Assembly (NCBI GenBank): GCA_017936615.1
Contig: JAGBFF010000007.1
Span: 1-58,696 of the forward strand
Reading direction: 5' to 3'
Length of the DNA: 58,696 nt
DNA from: Clostridia bacterium
Lineage (GTDB): Bacteria; Bacillota; Clostridia; Oscillospirales; Acutalibacteraceae
A program made the position numbers and the translations under genes. The notes beneath the pieces were generated by a model. It searched no databases. It was not told the origin of the DNA and saw nothing but the letters and a program-made list of their open reading frames with translations. Below are positions 1 to 8,627 of this stretch, piece by piece; within the stretch, counting starts at the first letter, position 1; the number at the start of each line of letters is the position of its first letter.

Positions 1-246
1 CATTCCACCGGTCACAGCGATGCGATCGTTACCGAAAATGGTGCCGTAGCCGAGCGGTTTGTGGCAGCGGTGGACAGCGCGGCGGTGTATGTCAACGCCT
101 CCACACGGTTTACCGACGGCGGTGAGTTCGGTCTCGGCTGTGAGATCGGTATTTCCACCCAAAAGCTGCACGCGCGCGGCCCGATGGGTTTGCGCGAGCT
201 GAACACCTACAAGTATGTGATCCGTGGAAACGGACATACCCGATAA
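1..246 (+). CDS. proA: Glutamate-5-semialdehyde dehydrogenase (gamma-glutamyl phosphate reductase), C-terminal part
   Basis: This is the last 81 codons of a gene that starts before the window; the reading frame is open from base 1. The translated end contains the ProA-specific run [11 protein letters not shown] followed by [20 protein letters not shown] and ends ...[15 protein letters not shown]. ProA reduces gamma-glutamyl phosphate to glutamate-5-semialdehyde with NADPH, the second step of proline synthesis from glutamate, in the cytoplasm. The proC gene follows 12 bp downstream, so proline genes are clustered and probably co-transcribed. The catalytic Cys lies upstream of the window and cannot be checked. 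Confidence 0.96.
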   Translation, partial: HSTGHSDAIVTENGAVAERFVAAVDSAAVYVNASTRFTDGGEFGLGCEIGISTQKLHARGPMGLRELNTYKYVIRGNGHTR

Positions 247-258
247 GGAGTGATCGTT

Positions 259-1062
259 ATGACAAAGTACAACGCCGGATTTATCGGTACCGGCAACATG
301 GGCGGCGCGTTGGCGACTGCCGCGTGCAAGAGGAGTACCGATGTGCTGCTTGCCGACCGTGATGTCGCCAAGGCGCAGGAGCTCGCAGACAAATGCGGCT
401 GTGCAGTGGGGGATACCTCTGCCGTGGCGCAGCAGTGCCGTTACATTTTTCTTGGTGTCAAGCCGCAGATCCTCAGTGCGGTGCTGTCAGATCTGAAGCC
501 TGTGCTTGCGGCACGTGAGGACCGTTTTGTGCTGGTGAGTATGGCGGCGGGTGTGACGATCGAGCGTATTACCGCGCTGCTGGACGAGGAATATCCGATC
601 ATTCGTATTATGCCGAACACGCCGGCAGCGATCGGTGAGGGCATGATCCTGTATACCGCGAATGCGGCGGTGACTCCCGCGGAGGAAGCGGATTTTGTCG
701 AACTGATGAAAGCCGCGGGTGAGTTTGACCGCTTGCCGGAAGCTCTCATCGACGCCGGCAGTGCGCTGTCGGGTTGCGGTCCGGCGTTTGTATATCTGTT
801 TATTGAAGCTCTGGCGGACGGTGCCGTGGAATGCGGTCTGCCACGTGATAAAGCGCTGCGTTACGCGGCGCAGACCGTGAGCGGTGCGGCACAAATGGTG
901 CTGACCGACGGTCGTCATCCCGGTGAACTGAAGGACGCGGTGTGCAGCCCCGGGGGCAGCACGATCGTCGGTGTTCATGCACTGGAGGATGGCGCGTTCC
1001 GCGGCGCGGTCATGGGCGCGGTTCAGGCGGCGTTCGACCGTACGAAGGAGCTTGGCAAATAA
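259..1062 (+). CDS. proC: Pyrroline-5-carboxylate reductase
   Basis: The 267-residue protein has the usual ProC length. An N-terminal Rossmann motif GFIGTGNMGGAL (about residues 7-18) binds NAD(P)H, and the C-terminal half carries the family signature around ALSGCGPAFVYLFIEAL and the late motif VCSPGGSTIVGVHALE. It reduces 1-pyrroline-5-carboxylate to L-proline, the last step of the pathway that proA feeds. The ATG at 259 was chosen over the in-frame GTG at 250 because AAGGAG (245-250) sits 8 bases before it. The gene lies 12 bp after proA and 16 bp before a transporter gene, so an operon is likely. Confidence 0.96.
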   Translation: MTKYNAGFIGTGNMGGALATAACKRSTDVLLADRDVAKAQELADKCGCAVGDTSAVAQQCRYIFLGVKPQILSAVLSDLKPVLAAREDRFVLVSMAAGVTIERITALLDEEYPIIRIMPNTPAAIGEGMILYTANAAVTPAEEADFVELMKAAGEFDRLPEALIDAGSALSGCGPAFVYLFIEALADGAVECGLPRDKALRYAAQTVSGAAQMVLTDGRHPGELKDAVCSPGGSTIVGVHALEDGAFRGAVMGAVQAAFDRTKELGK

Positions 1063-1078
1063 AAAGGAGATGTTCAAA

Positions 1079-2131
1079 ATGACCAAACGGGAAAAGGTAG
1101 CGGCGTTTCTGAAGCGCAAGGACATTGAGTTCTCGTGGAAACGTTATTTCATCGACGCTTTGGGCGCCATGGCACAGGGCTTGTTCTGCTCATTGTTGAT
1201 CGGTACGATCATCAGTACGATCGGCAAGCAGTTTGACGTTGCCGTACTGACCGAGATCGGCGGCTATGCTTCTTCGGTGTCCGGACCGGCGATGGCGATC
1301 GCGATCGGCTACGCGCTGAAAGCTCCGCCGATGGTGTTGTTTTCTTTGGCTGCTGTGGGTGCTTCGGCGAATGCGTTGGGCGGTGCCGGTGGTCCTCTGG
1401 CGGTATTGGTTATGGCGATCGTTGCCGCCGAATGCGGTAAGCTGGTCAGCAAAGAGACCAAAGTAGATATTTTGGTGACCCCTGCTGTGACGATCTTTGT
1501 CGGTGTGGCGCTGGCTATCTTGATCGCCCCGCCGATCGGTGATGCCGCTACGGCCTTTGGCGATTTGATCAAGCACGCGACGACGCTGCAGCCGTTCCTG
1601 ATGGGTATTCTTGTTTCGGTGCTCGTGGGTGTGGCTCTCACACTGCCGATCTCCAGCGCGGCGATCTGTGCTGCTTTGGGTCTGACCGGACTTGCCGGTG
1701 GCGCGGCAGTTGCCGGCTGCTGTGCGCAGATGGTGGGCTTTGCCGTGATGAGCTTCCGTGAAAACCGCTGGGGCGGATTGGTGTCGCAGGGTCTGGGCAC
1801 CAGTATGCTGCAAATGGGCAACATCGTCCGCAATCCTCGCATCTGGATCCCGCCCACGCTGGCATCGGCCATCACCGGCCCGATCGCGACCTGCGTGTTT
1901 AAGCTGGAAATGAACGGTGCGGCGATCAACTCCGGTATGGGTACCTGCGGACTTTGTGGCCCGATCGGTGTGTGGACGGGTTGGATGGAAACAGGTGTTA
2001 CCCCCGGTGCGATGGATTGGATCGGTCTGGTACTGATCTGCATCGTTCTGCCGGCGGTGCTGACCTGGATGATCAGCCTGCCGCTTCGTAAGATCGGCTG
2101 GATCCGCGAAGGCGATCTAAAGCTCTCTTAA
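1079..2131 (+). CDS. PTS-type sugar transporter subunit IIC (PTS_EIIC_2-like permease)
   Basis: This is a 350-residue, very hydrophobic protein with about nine to ten membrane segments, Gly/Ala-rich stretches (GGAGGPLAVLVMAIVAAECGK) and a late conserved-looking motif NSGMGTCGLCGPIGVWTGW. It resembles the stand-alone EIIC-like permeases common in Firmicutes (Pfam PTS_EIIC_2), which lack fused IIA/IIB domains; the substrate is unknown. ATG 1079 is preferred to ATG 1070 because AAGGAG (1064-1069) abuts the latter. It follows proC by 16 bp and is closed by a strong terminator. Proximity to proline genes does not by itself indicate proline transport. Confidence 0.75.
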   Translation: MTKREKVAAFLKRKDIEFSWKRYFIDALGAMAQGLFCSLLIGTIISTIGKQFDVAVLTEIGGYASSVSGPAMAIAIGYALKAPPMVLFSLAAVGASANALGGAGGPLAVLVMAIVAAECGKLVSKETKVDILVTPAVTIFVGVALAILIAPPIGDAATAFGDLIKHATTLQPFLMGILVSVLVGVALTLPISSAAICAALGLTGLAGGAAVAGCCAQMVGFAVMSFRENRWGGLVSQGLGTSMLQMGNIVRNPRIWIPPTLASAITGPIATCVFKLEMNGAAINSGMGTCGLCGPIGVWTGWMETGVTPGAMDWIGLVLICIVLPAVLTWMISLPLRKIGWIREGDLKLS

Positions 2132-2138
2132 CAGTATA

Positions 2139-2170
2139 AGCGACCGGAAGAAAATTTCCGGTCGCTTTTT
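2139..2170 (+). terminator. Intrinsic terminator after the proC-permease operon
   Basis: AGCGACCGGAA and TTCCGGTCGCT form an 11-bp stem with a 6-base loop, followed by TTTTT. Its end touches the proposed -35 element of spoVAC. Confidence 0.9.
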
Positions 2171-2199
2171 GTATATTCGTCACGCGCCGCGACACACTA
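2171..2199 (+). promoter_or_regulatory. Candidate forespore sigma-G promoter of spoVAC
   Basis: GTATA (2171-2175) and CACACTA (2193-2199) are separated by 17 bp. Each differs by one base from the sigma-G elements GCATA and CATACTA. A matching element precedes spoVAD (15073-15101), which supports the reading. Spacing and bases were read by eye. Confidence 0.6.
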
Positions 2200-2218
2200 G
2201 CTGTTGGGGAGTGATGGG

Positions 2219-2662
2219 ATGAAGATCACCAAGCAGGAGTACCAAAGCATCGCCAAAAAGCGGGCGCCGAAGTCACCGCTCATCAAGGATTGTCTGTGTG
2301 CGTTCCTGGTGGGGGGGCTGCTGTGCGCGGCAGGGGAGGTCGTGATCCTGCTGGTTGGAAACGCCGGTCTGGATGCGAAGAGTGCGCGTCTTGTCGGTTC
2401 GCTGACGTTGATCTTTCTCAGCGTACTGCTGACGGGACTCAATGTTTACGACAACATCGCCAAGCACGCCGGCGCGGGTACGCTGGTGCCGATCACCGGT
2501 TTTGCGAACTCCATGGCGTCTCCGGCAATGGAGTTTAAGAGCGAGGGCTTCGTCCTCGGCGTCGGTGCCAAGATGTTTTCCATCGCCGGCCCTGTCATCG
2601 TCTACGGCACGGTGGCGAGCGTGGTGTATGGCGTGATTTATTGGATAACAACACTATTCTAA
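2219..2662 (+). CDS. spoVAC: Stage V sporulation protein AC
   Basis: This 147-residue protein has the usual SpoVAC length and layout: a basic N-terminus (KITKQEYQSIAKKRAPKSP), four hydrophobic segments, and the family stretch AGAGTLVPITGFANSMASPAMEFKSEGF near residue 85-112. SpoVAC is a mechanosensitive-type channel in the spore inner membrane that moves dipicolinic acid with Ca2+ into the forespore and out at germination, together with SpoVAD and others. ATG 2219 follows GGGGAG (2206-2211) by 7 bases. spoVAD normally lies directly downstream but here is 12.5 kb away. Two broken copies of this gene's 3' end occur downstream (3651 and 4774). Confidence 0.95.
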   Translation: MKITKQEYQSIAKKRAPKSPLIKDCLCAFLVGGLLCAAGEVVILLVGNAGLDAKSARLVGSLTLIFLSVLLTGLNVYDNIAKHAGAGTLVPITGFANSMASPAMEFKSEGFVLGVGAKMFSIAGPVIVYGTVASVVYGVIYWITTLF

Positions 2663-2665
2663 TGA

Positions 2666-2698
2666 AAAAGGCTTGACCGCTCGGTCAAGCCTTTTTTG
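2666..2698 (+). terminator. Terminator after spoVAC
   Basis: AAGGCTTGACC and GGTCAAGCCTT pair around a 4-base loop and are followed by TTTT. The stem core GGCTTGAC/GTCAAGCC recurs in the terminator after the second spoVAC fragment (3772-3806), so the two terminators are related copies. Confidence 0.88.
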
Positions 2699-2705
2699 TG
2701 GGTAT

Positions 2706-3542
2706 TTATTTCATATATACCTCAAGTGTGGGCAATTCATAACTAGGAAAATAGATTCCGTAAGATTCTCCCTGATGGTTGATTTCTAAAATATGATACT
2801 GCTTGCAATGAATGCATCCAAAATTGTCGGTGGTTAGTTTGTATTGTTTATACATACCCTGGTTAAATTTTTCGGCCTTGTTCCATCCGGCAATGCGTAT
2901 ATGTTTTTTCACTGTGTGTATTTTTACGATGGCAGATAAGGGGAAAGCATATTTTCCTTCCAAATTGGCAAGATACAAGTTTTCTTCGTCGGTAAATATT
3001 TTAAATTCAGGGTTGAAGTATTGAAAAAGCTGCGTTCCCTTCTCCTGAACCTTGATTTTACCCTTCTTGATTTTATAGAAAAAAGATAGGATATCTATAG
3101 ATTTTGTTTGGTCAGGAACAGTAAGCTCCGCATATATGGTATTGGTTACGCTATCCAAATGAGAAAAAGTTTGCGAGCTTTCGTCAGTATCCAAGATGGC
3201 TTTAGCTTTCTTCTTGCTGCAGAGCCACAGAATCAGCCAAATCACAGCACAAATATCGGTAGCCCAAAACAGCCCGGGTGCATTATGATAGCCTTCTACA
3301 AGAGATACATCGGCTTCTAATATGCCACTAGCAATAAAAAGTGCAGCAATGCCACAGATAAATTGAACAATGCGCAACGGTAGAGGCAATTTGGACTTAT
3401 CGATGATTTTTTCTGCTTTATCGGTTGATACTTCCAACGATTTTGATAATGCGGAAGAGGGCTTCCGAACTAAGAACTCGTTGCCGTTAAACTGTTTGTT
3501 TTCCTTATTTAGTGTCAAGTCAATTCCTAAAAATGGTTTCAT
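2706..3542 (-). CDS. Unrecognised membrane protein, AT-rich insertion
   Basis: The product has 278 residues. A polar N-terminal third (to about residue 52) is followed by two membrane segments (LRIVQFICGIAALFIASGIL and LFWATDICAVIWLILWLCS), a basic stretch (SKKKAKA) and a cytoplasmic or cell-surface C-terminal domain of about 160 residues with no motif I recognise. The start is supported by GGGGGG 7 bases upstream and a clean sigma-A promoter (3562-3590). Base composition is clearly more AT-rich than the neighbours. It faces spoVAC tail to tail and is bracketed by intact spoVAC and a broken spoVAC 3' end, which indicates recent acquisition. No function is proposed. Confidence 0.8.
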   Translation of the reverse strand: MKPFLGIDLTLNKENKQFNGNEFLVRKPSSALSKSLEVSTDKAEKIIDKSKLPLPLRIVQFICGIAALFIASGILEADVSLVEGYHNAPGLFWATDICAVIWLILWLCSKKKAKAILDTDESSQTFSHLDSVTNTIYAELTVPDQTKSIDILSFFYKIKKGKIKVQEKGTQLFQYFNPEFKIFTDEENLYLANLEGKYAFPLSAIVKIHTVKKHIRIAGWNKAEKFNQGMYKQYKLTTDNFGCIHCKQYHILEINHQGESYGIYFPSYELPTLEVYMK

Positions 3543-3561
3543 GACAATCCCCCCTTGATTT

Positions 3562-3590
3562 ATTATACTGCACCGATAGATGAATGTAAA
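3562..3590 (-). promoter_or_regulatory. Sigma-A promoter of the 2706-3542 gene
   Basis: On the minus strand TTTACA (3590-3585) and TATAAT (3567-3562) are 17 bp apart, ending about 20 bases before the start codon. Confidence 0.8.
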
Positions 3591-3650
3591 TATTTTTCAA
3601 ATTTGGCTCCAATAGAACACGAATATAGGGGCCCTAACTTGACGGCAGTA

Positions 3651-3770
3651 GAGGGCCTTATCCTCGGCGTGGGTGCTAAAATGTTCTCCATCGCCGGCCC
3701 CGTCATCGTCTACGGTACCGTAGCCAGCGTGGTGTATGGTGTGATTTATTGGATCCTCCAAATGATATAA
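3651..3770 (+). pseudogene. Second copy of the spoVAC 3' end (truncated)
   Basis: From GAGGGC at 3651 to the TAA at 3768-3770 the sequence encodes EGLILGVGAKMFSIAGPVIV... ending YGVIYWILQMI, the C-terminal third of SpoVAC. Its differences from the intact gene (2543-2662) are mostly at third codon positions, apart from the last few codons, so it came from a diverged spoVAC and not from a fresh local duplication. The upstream sequence is unrelated. It carries its own terminator of the spoVAC type. A short frame begins at 3555, but no ribosome site or N-terminal SpoVAC sequence is present. Confidence 0.88.
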
Positions 3771-3771
3771 C

Positions 3772-3806
3772 AAACCGGCTTGACAACTTGGTCAAGCCGG
3801 TTTGTT
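3772..3806 (+). terminator. Terminator after the second spoVAC fragment
   Basis: AAACCGGCTTGAC and GTCAAGCCGGTTT form a 13-bp stem around a 6-base loop. It also lies at the end of the convergent yitT-like gene and could serve both strands. Confidence 0.85.
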
Positions 3807-4675
3807 TAACGAGATTTTATATGCTTAAAATTGCCATAGGTTTCGTTCACCACTTCAAAGTAGGAGAACGTATTCTCATATTTTGCAATGATTTTTTGAA
3901 AATCATTAAGCTGGTGCTTGTTTATGATACAGATCAAAACGGATTTTTTAGTTCCGCTATATGTTCCAATGGCGTCGAGTTTAGTACAACCGTGATGAAG
4001 CTTTTGAGTGATTTCTTCGATAAAATCATCCTCACGGGTGGTGATAATGGTGAATTTGTATGCCGTCTTGGTTGTTTTAAGTAAAAGGTTTCCGACGAAC
4101 GTGGATATAAAGCAGTATAAGATACACAATGCCATCGGCTTATAGTTGAGTGCATCTTCAGCATATACAAAAATAGAAGAAATAGCCACGATTCCGTTTA
4201 GGGTAAAGGTTACAACAAAGAAATTCGTTTCCGGTCTCACCGTGTTTATATATCGGGAAACCACATCGGTTCCGCCCGTGGAGGCGTTATTTCTAAAGCA
4301 AGTGCCGTAGACGACACCGCTTATTACACCGCTCAGGATAACCGGATAAATTGTATCGTGACCGAGGGTATGGTATTGAATGTAGGATAAGCCGCTGTTT
4401 TGCAAAAATAAATATGAGAAGGAATAAACAACGGAAAAGAGCAGAGTTTTTACGGCAAAGTCCTTATGCACAAAGAAATATGCAAAAGCAGATAAAGGGA
4501 TGTTTATCAGCAGCGACATATAGCTTATGCTGAAACCGGTTTTGTATTGAATCATCGTTGCAATACCGTTTAGTCCGGCAGGAGCAAAATTGTTTTCAAT
4601 GATAAAGATGTAATAAACAAAGGCGAGTAAAATTGCGCTAAAAACAATTTGGGAATAGCTCCATACTTTTTTCAT
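3806..4675 (-). CDS. YitT family membrane protein (DUF161 plus DUF2179)
   Basis: The 289-residue protein has five or six membrane segments in its first 190 residues, with the family motif NNFAPAGLNGIATMIQYKTG near the N-terminus and GTCFRNNASTGGTDVVSRYI near residue 125. These are followed by a soluble DUF2179-type C-terminal domain (TAYKFTIITTREDDFIEEI...). YitT proteins are widespread in Firmicutes and their transport role is unproven. The ATG at 4675 follows GAGGTG by 6 bases; an upstream GTG lacks a site. The gene is AT-rich and bracketed by two spoVAC 3'-end fragments, like the gene before it. Confidence 0.88.
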   Translation of the reverse strand: MKKVWSYSQIVFSAILLAFVYYIFIIENNFAPAGLNGIATMIQYKTGFSISYMSLLINIPLSAFAYFFVHKDFAVKTLLFSVVYSFSYLFLQNSGLSYIQYHTLGHDTIYPVILSGVISGVVYGTCFRNNASTGGTDVVSRYINTVRPETNFFVVTFTLNGIVAISSIFVYAEDALNYKPMALCILYCFISTFVGNLLLKTTKTAYKFTIITTREDDFIEEITQKLHHGCTKLDAIGTYSGTKKSVLICIINKHQLNDFQKIIAKYENTFSYFEVVNETYGNFKHIKSR

Positions 4676-4704
4676 ATATGTCACCTCGACGTTGTCTTGA
4701 CGTA

Positions 4705-4733
4705 ATTATAGTGTTGAACAGTACAAAAGTCAA
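4705..4733 (-). promoter_or_regulatory. Sigma-A promoter of the yitT-like gene with a possible operator
   Basis: On the minus strand TTGACT (4733-4728) and TATAAT (4710-4705) are 17 bp apart. An inverted repeat TCTTGAC (4695-4701) / GTCAAGA (4729-4735) brackets the promoter; it could be an operator or chance. Confidence 0.75.
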
Positions 4734-4773
4734 GATATTATCAAAATTCACAGTTCCTAGGCTCGCGTGAACA

Positions 4774-4854
4774 GAGGGCTTCATTCTCGGCGTCGGCGCC
4801 AAGATGTTCTCCATCGCCGGCCCCGTCATCGTCTACGGCACGGTGGCGAGCGTG
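4774..4854 (+). pseudogene. Third copy of the spoVAC 3' end (internal fragment)
   Basis: These 81 bases encode EGFILGVGAKMFSIAGPVIV and YGTVASV, matching codons for the same part of intact SpoVAC (from base 2543). The fragment starts at the same GAGGGC as the copy at 3651, stops before the SpoVAC C-terminus, and lacks the terminator. It ends 24 bp before the -35 element of the metallo-hydrolase gene. Confidence 0.87.
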
Positions 4855-4877
4855 CAAATGTTATAGCAATATGCGTG

Positions 4878-4906
4878 TTGCTTGCCGAGATCGGATGTGC
4901 TATACT
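4878..4906 (+). promoter_or_regulatory. Sigma-A promoter of the MBL-fold hydrolase
   Basis: TTGCTT (4878-4883) and TATACT (4901-4906) are 17 bp apart, placing the transcript start about 20 bases before the ATG at 4932. Confidence 0.7.
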
Positions 4907-4931
4907 ATATGGCACAGAGGAGGGGCGTGCG

Positions 4932-5564
4932 ATGGTCAAGGGTATACAACGATTGCACTACGGTGATACCACCCTGCCGGAGAGCAGTATTCTGCCGGGC
5001 GGCGATCCGGCGCGGGCGACTCCTATCATCTTTTCCGTGTTTCTCGTGCAAACCGAGAAAAAACGGATTTTAGTAGATGCCGGATGCGAGACGATGCCGG
5101 GGTTTGTGATGCACAATTTTACTACGCCTATGGCGGTTTTGCAGCAATACGGTGTGGGTGTGGAAGACATTACGGATGTTATCATCACACACGCCCACCA
5201 CGATCACATCGAATGCATCAAGTACTTTCCTCATACGACGGTACATATTCAGGAGGACGAATACCGCGACGGCAGAGAGTATTTGAGGCACAACACCAGG
5301 ATATGCCCGTTTTCGGAATCCGTTGAGGTGGATGAAGGGGTCACCGCCGTGAAGATCGGCGGGCACTCCGTGGGGTCGTGCGTCGTGGAATGTGAGTGGA
5401 ACGGCAGGATCTACGTGCTGTGCGGTGATGAATGCTATACGTTCAGCAATCTGAAGCAACGGATCCCAACGGCATCAACCGTTTCTCCGGATAACAGCCG
5501 TCGCTTTATTGAAACCTATACGCACCCGCAGTACATCTGCCTGCTGTGTCACGATACCGAATAA
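4932..5564 (+). CDS. MBL-fold metallo-hydrolase (lactonase-like)
   Basis: The 210-residue protein has the metallo-beta-lactamase fold signature THAHHDH near residue 85 (HxHxDH zinc ligands), a further ligand candidate in KIGGHSVGS, and an Asp in CGDECYT that would bridge two metals. Its overall layout (GDTTLPESSILPGG..., FLVQTEKKRILVDAGC) is like quorum-quenching lactonases and related small hydrolases; the substrate cannot be told from sequence. ATG 4932 is preceded by AGAGGAGG and by its own promoter. An open frame upstream of it only reads through the spoVAC fragment in another phase. A strong terminator follows. Confidence 0.85.
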   Translation: MVKGIQRLHYGDTTLPESSILPGGDPARATPIIFSVFLVQTEKKRILVDAGCETMPGFVMHNFTTPMAVLQQYGVGVEDITDVIITHAHHDHIECIKYFPHTTVHIQEDEYRDGREYLRHNTRICPFSESVEVDEGVTAVKIGGHSVGSCVVECEWNGRIYVLCGDECYTFSNLKQRIPTASTVSPDNSRRFIETYTHPQYICLLCHDTE

Positions 5565-5565
5565 C

Positions 5566-5601
5566 AAAACCTCCGTATGCTGTGTGCATACGGAGGTTTT
5601 T
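5566..5601. terminator. Bidirectional terminator between the MBL gene and pflA
   Basis: AAAACCTCCGTATGC and GCATACGGAGGTTTT form a perfect 15-bp stem with a 5-base loop, with A-runs and T-runs on both sides, serving both convergent genes. Confidence 0.92.
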
Positions 5602-5615
5602 GCTTGTAGGGTGTG

Positions 5616-6329
5616 CTATGTACGCAATACCGCTTCCAGCCGTTGCATATCCGCCGCTGCCGGCTCGGGAAGCTGTCCGAAGGGGAAGGGGATCGCCAAA
5701 GTATCATACTTGACCTGACAGATCTTGCGGAACGGCAATAATTCGATCTTGTCAACGCACGTATGCTGATCGACAATCGCTTTCAGCGCCTGCATATCCG
5801 CTGCCGTGTCGTTCAGGGTGGGAATAATGACCTGCCGCAGTGTGGTGGGGATCTGCTGCTCGTTCAATTCGGCAAGAAACTGAAGCACGGGCTCCAGCCT
5901 GCAGCCGACGTACTGCCGATAGCGCTCCTCGTCGGTGTATTTAACGTCCAACAGTACGCGATCGGTCTCGTCTAACGCGGCACGGACGGCATCGGTCAGG
6001 ATGCTCCATGAGGTATCCAGACAGGTGTGGATGCCCTCGCGGTGGCAGAGGCGAAACACCTCACGCACGAAATCCGCCTGCAGCAGTGGCTCGCCGCCGG
6101 AGAGGGTGATGCCGCCTTCTGTGCCGAAATACTCTTTAAACCGCACCGCCTTGGCGACAACCTCGTCGGGGGTATACACCGTACCGTCGGTCAGCGACCA
6201 GGTGTCGGGGTTGTGACAACAGCCGCACCGCAGGTGACATCCCTGTAGGAATGCCACAAAGCGCACACCGGGACCGTCGACCGTGCCGAGACTTTGAAAG
6301 GAATGGATGCGACCCGTTACCGTACTCAT
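5616..6329 (-). CDS. pflA: Pyruvate formate-lyase-activating enzyme
   Basis: This is a 237-residue radical SAM enzyme. The iron-sulfur motif CX3CX2C is at residues 31-38 (CHLRCGCC), within the PflA-typical context [16 protein letters not shown], and [13 protein letters not shown] gives the SAM-binding GGEP motif. It cleaves S-adenosylmethionine to put a glycyl radical on PflB under anaerobic conditions. Its ATG overlaps the pflB stop by 4 bases, so the two are translationally coupled in one operon. The gene ends with TAG, which shows that TAG works as an ordinary stop in this genome and bears on the TAG found in the neighbouring NhaC gene. Confidence 0.95.
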   Translation of the reverse strand: MSTVTGRIHSFQSLGTVDGPGVRFVAFLQGCHLRCGCCHNPDTWSLTDGTVYTPDEVVAKAVRFKEYFGTEGGITLSGGEPLLQADFVREVFRLCHREGIHTCLDTSWSILTDAVRAALDETDRVLLDVKYTDEERYRQYVGCRLEPVLQFLAELNEQQIPTTLRQVIIPTLNDTAADMQALKAIVDQHTCVDKIELLPFRKICQVKYDTLAIPFPFGQLPEPAAADMQRLEAVLRT

Positions 6330-8557
6330 AACGCTTCGTGGAAGGTGCGGCTGATGACCTCACGCTGTTGCTCGCGCGACAGCTTGTTGAAGTTGACCGC
6401 GTAGCCGGACACGCGAATGGTCAGGTTGGGATAGGCTTCGGGGTTCTCGTACGCCTTCATCAGCGTTTCGCGGTTGAGCACGTTGACGTTGATATGGTGC
6501 GCCTTTTTTGCAAAATAGCCGTCCAGAATGGAGACGAGATTGCCGATGCGTTCATCCTCGGTTTTGCCGAGTGCTTCGGGTGTGATGGAGAAGGTGTTGG
6601 AAACGCCGTCACGGCAATCGTCGTAGCTGATCTTGGCGACCGAGTTGAGCGATGCCAAGGCGCCGTTTTCCTCACGGTTGTGCATCGGGTTGGCGCCGGG
6701 AGCAAACGGCTCGGCAGCCTTGCGGCCGTCGGGAGTCGCACCCGTATGTTTGCCGTACATCACGTTGGAGGTGATCGTCAGCACCGACAGGGTGTGAATG
6801 GCATCACGATAGGTCGGGGTCTTACGCAGCTCGGTGATGACACGGTGAGTCATATCCTTGGCGATCAGGTCGACACGGTCATCGTCGTTGCCGTATTTCG
6901 GGAATGCGCCGACGGTATCGAAATCGGTGATAAAGCCATTTTCGTCCTTGATGGGATGCACGGCGGCAAATTTAATCGCGCTGAGCGAGTCGGCCACGAC
7001 CGACAAGCCTGCAATGCCGAACGCCATAAACCGTGTGACCTCGGTATCGTGCAGCGCCATCTGCGTCTTTTCATACGCATACTTGTCGTGCATATAGTGG
7101 ATGACATTCATCGTATTGACATACAGCTCGCTCAGCCAGCCGATGTAGATGGCGTAGCGCTCCATCACGGTGTCAAAATCCAGAGTATCACCCTCCAGTA
7201 CCGGCATTTGCGGGCCGATGTGGATGCCACTGGTGGTGTCGTAACCACCGTTGAGAGCAATAAGCAGCAGTTTGGCAAGGTTGCAGCGTGCACCGAAGAA
7301 CTGCATCTGCTTGCCGACCTTCATTGCGGAGACGCAGCAGGCGATGGCGTAATCGTCGCCGTACAGCGGGCGCATGATATCGTCATTTTCGTACTGAATG
7401 GAATCGGTATCTGCTGAGACCTTGGCGCAGAATTTTTTGAAGCCCTCCGGCAGCGCGGTGGACCACAGCACCGTCAGGTTTGGTTCGGGAGAGGAGCCGA
7501 GGGTGTACAGGGTGTTCAGCATACGGAAGCTACTTTTCGTGACCAGCGTTCTGCCGTCCTCACCCATACCGCCGACCGCTTCGGTGATCCACATCGGATC
7601 GCCGCCGAACAGCTCGTTATATTCGGGGGTGCGCAGATGCCGTGCGATGCGGAGCTTGATGACAAAATCGTCCACCAGCTCCTGTGCCTCGGATTCGGTC
7701 AGCGTGCCGTTTGCAAGGTCACGCTCAATGTAAATGTCAAAGAAGGTACTGACACGTCCGAGCGACATCGCGGCGCCGTTTTGCTCCTTGATCGAGGCCA
7801 GATAGGCGAAATAGGTCCACTGGATCGCTTCGCGCGCGTTGGCAGCGGGTCCACTGATATCGTAGCCGTACATCGACGCCATCTCTTTCATATAGCCGAG
7901 GAAGGTGATCTGCTGGAACAGCTCTTCGCTTTGGCGGATATGGTCGGCGTCGAACGGCATGTTCGCTAATGCCTGCTTATCCTTTTTCTTTTCTTCGATC
8001 AGATGATCGACACCGTACAGTGCTACACGGCGGTAGTCACCGATGATGCGGCCACGGCCGTATGCATCGGGCAGACCGGTGATGACGTGGCAACGGCGTG
8101 CCAGACGCATCTCGTCGGTGTAGGCGCGGAATACGCCGGAATTGTGAGTGGTACGGAACATAAATTCCTTCTCCACGTTATCGCTCAACTGATAGCCGTA
8201 GGACTCACACGCCTGGCGTGCCATACGGATACCGCCGAAGGGGTTAACGCCACGCTTGAGCGGGCTGTCGGTCTGCATACCAACGATGAGCTCATTATTG
8301 CGGTCAATGTAGCCGGGGGCGTAGCTGGTCAAAGAAGAAACTGTATCGGTATCGATATCCAACACACCGCCGCGCTGACGCTCCAGCGCAAACAGCTCCT
8401 GCACCTTGCCCATCAGCGCCGCGGTACGCGCTGTCGCACCGGCGAGGAAGCAGCTGTCGCCGGCGTATTCTTTGTAGTTCTGCTGGATGAAATCGCGGAC
8501 GTTGATTTCCGCCTGCCATGCGCCTTCGTGGAATCCGTTCCAGTTTTGATGTCTCAT
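6326..8557 (-). CDS. pflB: Formate C-acetyltransferase (pyruvate formate-lyase)
   Basis: The 743-residue protein has the usual PflB length. The paired catalytic cysteines lie in [20 protein letters not shown], and the glycyl-radical motif RVSGYAV near the C-terminus puts the radical on Gly718. It converts pyruvate and CoA to acetyl-CoA and formate, a main step of mixed-acid fermentation, and supplies formate for one-carbon (formyl-THF) metabolism. It is the first gene of a pflB-pflA operon, read from a perfect consensus promoter through a ZTP riboswitch and terminator. That links expression to purine/folate status. Confidence 0.97.
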   Translation of the reverse strand: MRHQNWNGFHEGAWQAEINVRDFIQQNYKEYAGDSCFLAGATARTAALMGKVQELFALERQRGGVLDIDTDTVSSLTSYAPGYIDRNNELIVGMQTDSPLKRGVNPFGGIRMARQACESYGYQLSDNVEKEFMFRTTHNSGVFRAYTDEMRLARRCHVITGLPDAYGRGRIIGDYRRVALYGVDHLIEEKKKDKQALANMPFDADHIRQSEELFQQITFLGYMKEMASMYGYDISGPAANAREAIQWTYFAYLASIKEQNGAAMSLGRVSTFFDIYIERDLANGTLTESEAQELVDDFVIKLRIARHLRTPEYNELFGGDPMWITEAVGGMGEDGRTLVTKSSFRMLNTLYTLGSSPEPNLTVLWSTALPEGFKKFCAKVSADTDSIQYENDDIMRPLYGDDYAIACCVSAMKVGKQMQFFGARCNLAKLLLIALNGGYDTTSGIHIGPQMPVLEGDTLDFDTVMERYAIYIGWLSELYVNTMNVIHYMHDKYAYEKTQMALHDTEVTRFMAFGIAGLSVVADSLSAIKFAAVHPIKDENGFITDFDTVGAFPKYGNDDDRVDLIAKDMTHRVITELRKTPTYRDAIHTLSVLTITSNVMYGKHTGATPDGRKAAEPFAPGANPMHNREENGALASLNSVAKISYDDCRDGVSNTFSITPEALGKTEDERIGNLVSILDGYFAKKAHHINVNVLNRETLMKAYENPEAYPNLTIRVSGYAVNFNKLSREQQREVISRTFHEAL

Positions 8558-8584
8558 AGTTCTCTCCTCCGGGACTGAAAGCCC

Positions 8585-8627
8585 AAAACAAAAAGGGCAA
8601 TTCAGCTCCTTACAAACTGAATTGCCC
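8585..8627 (-). terminator. Riboswitch-controlled terminator upstream of pflB
   Basis: On the minus strand GGGCAATTCAG (8627-8617) and CTGAATTGCCC (8605-8595) form a perfect 11-bp stem with an 11-base loop, followed by TTTTTGTTTT. Its 5' arm shares GGGCA with the conserved CUGGGCA end of the ZTP aptamer, so ligand binding and termination would be mutually exclusive. This is the known arrangement for transcription-controlling ZTP switches. Confidence 0.9.

Noticed and set aside
4767..4931. N-terminal extension of the MBL hydrolase to 4767
   Set aside because: The extension is the spoVAC fragment read in another frame and includes the hydrolase promoter.
6338..7417. Plus-strand frame of 359 codons inside pflB
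   Set aside because: It is a shadow of the highly conserved pflB gene, with no start site or family match.
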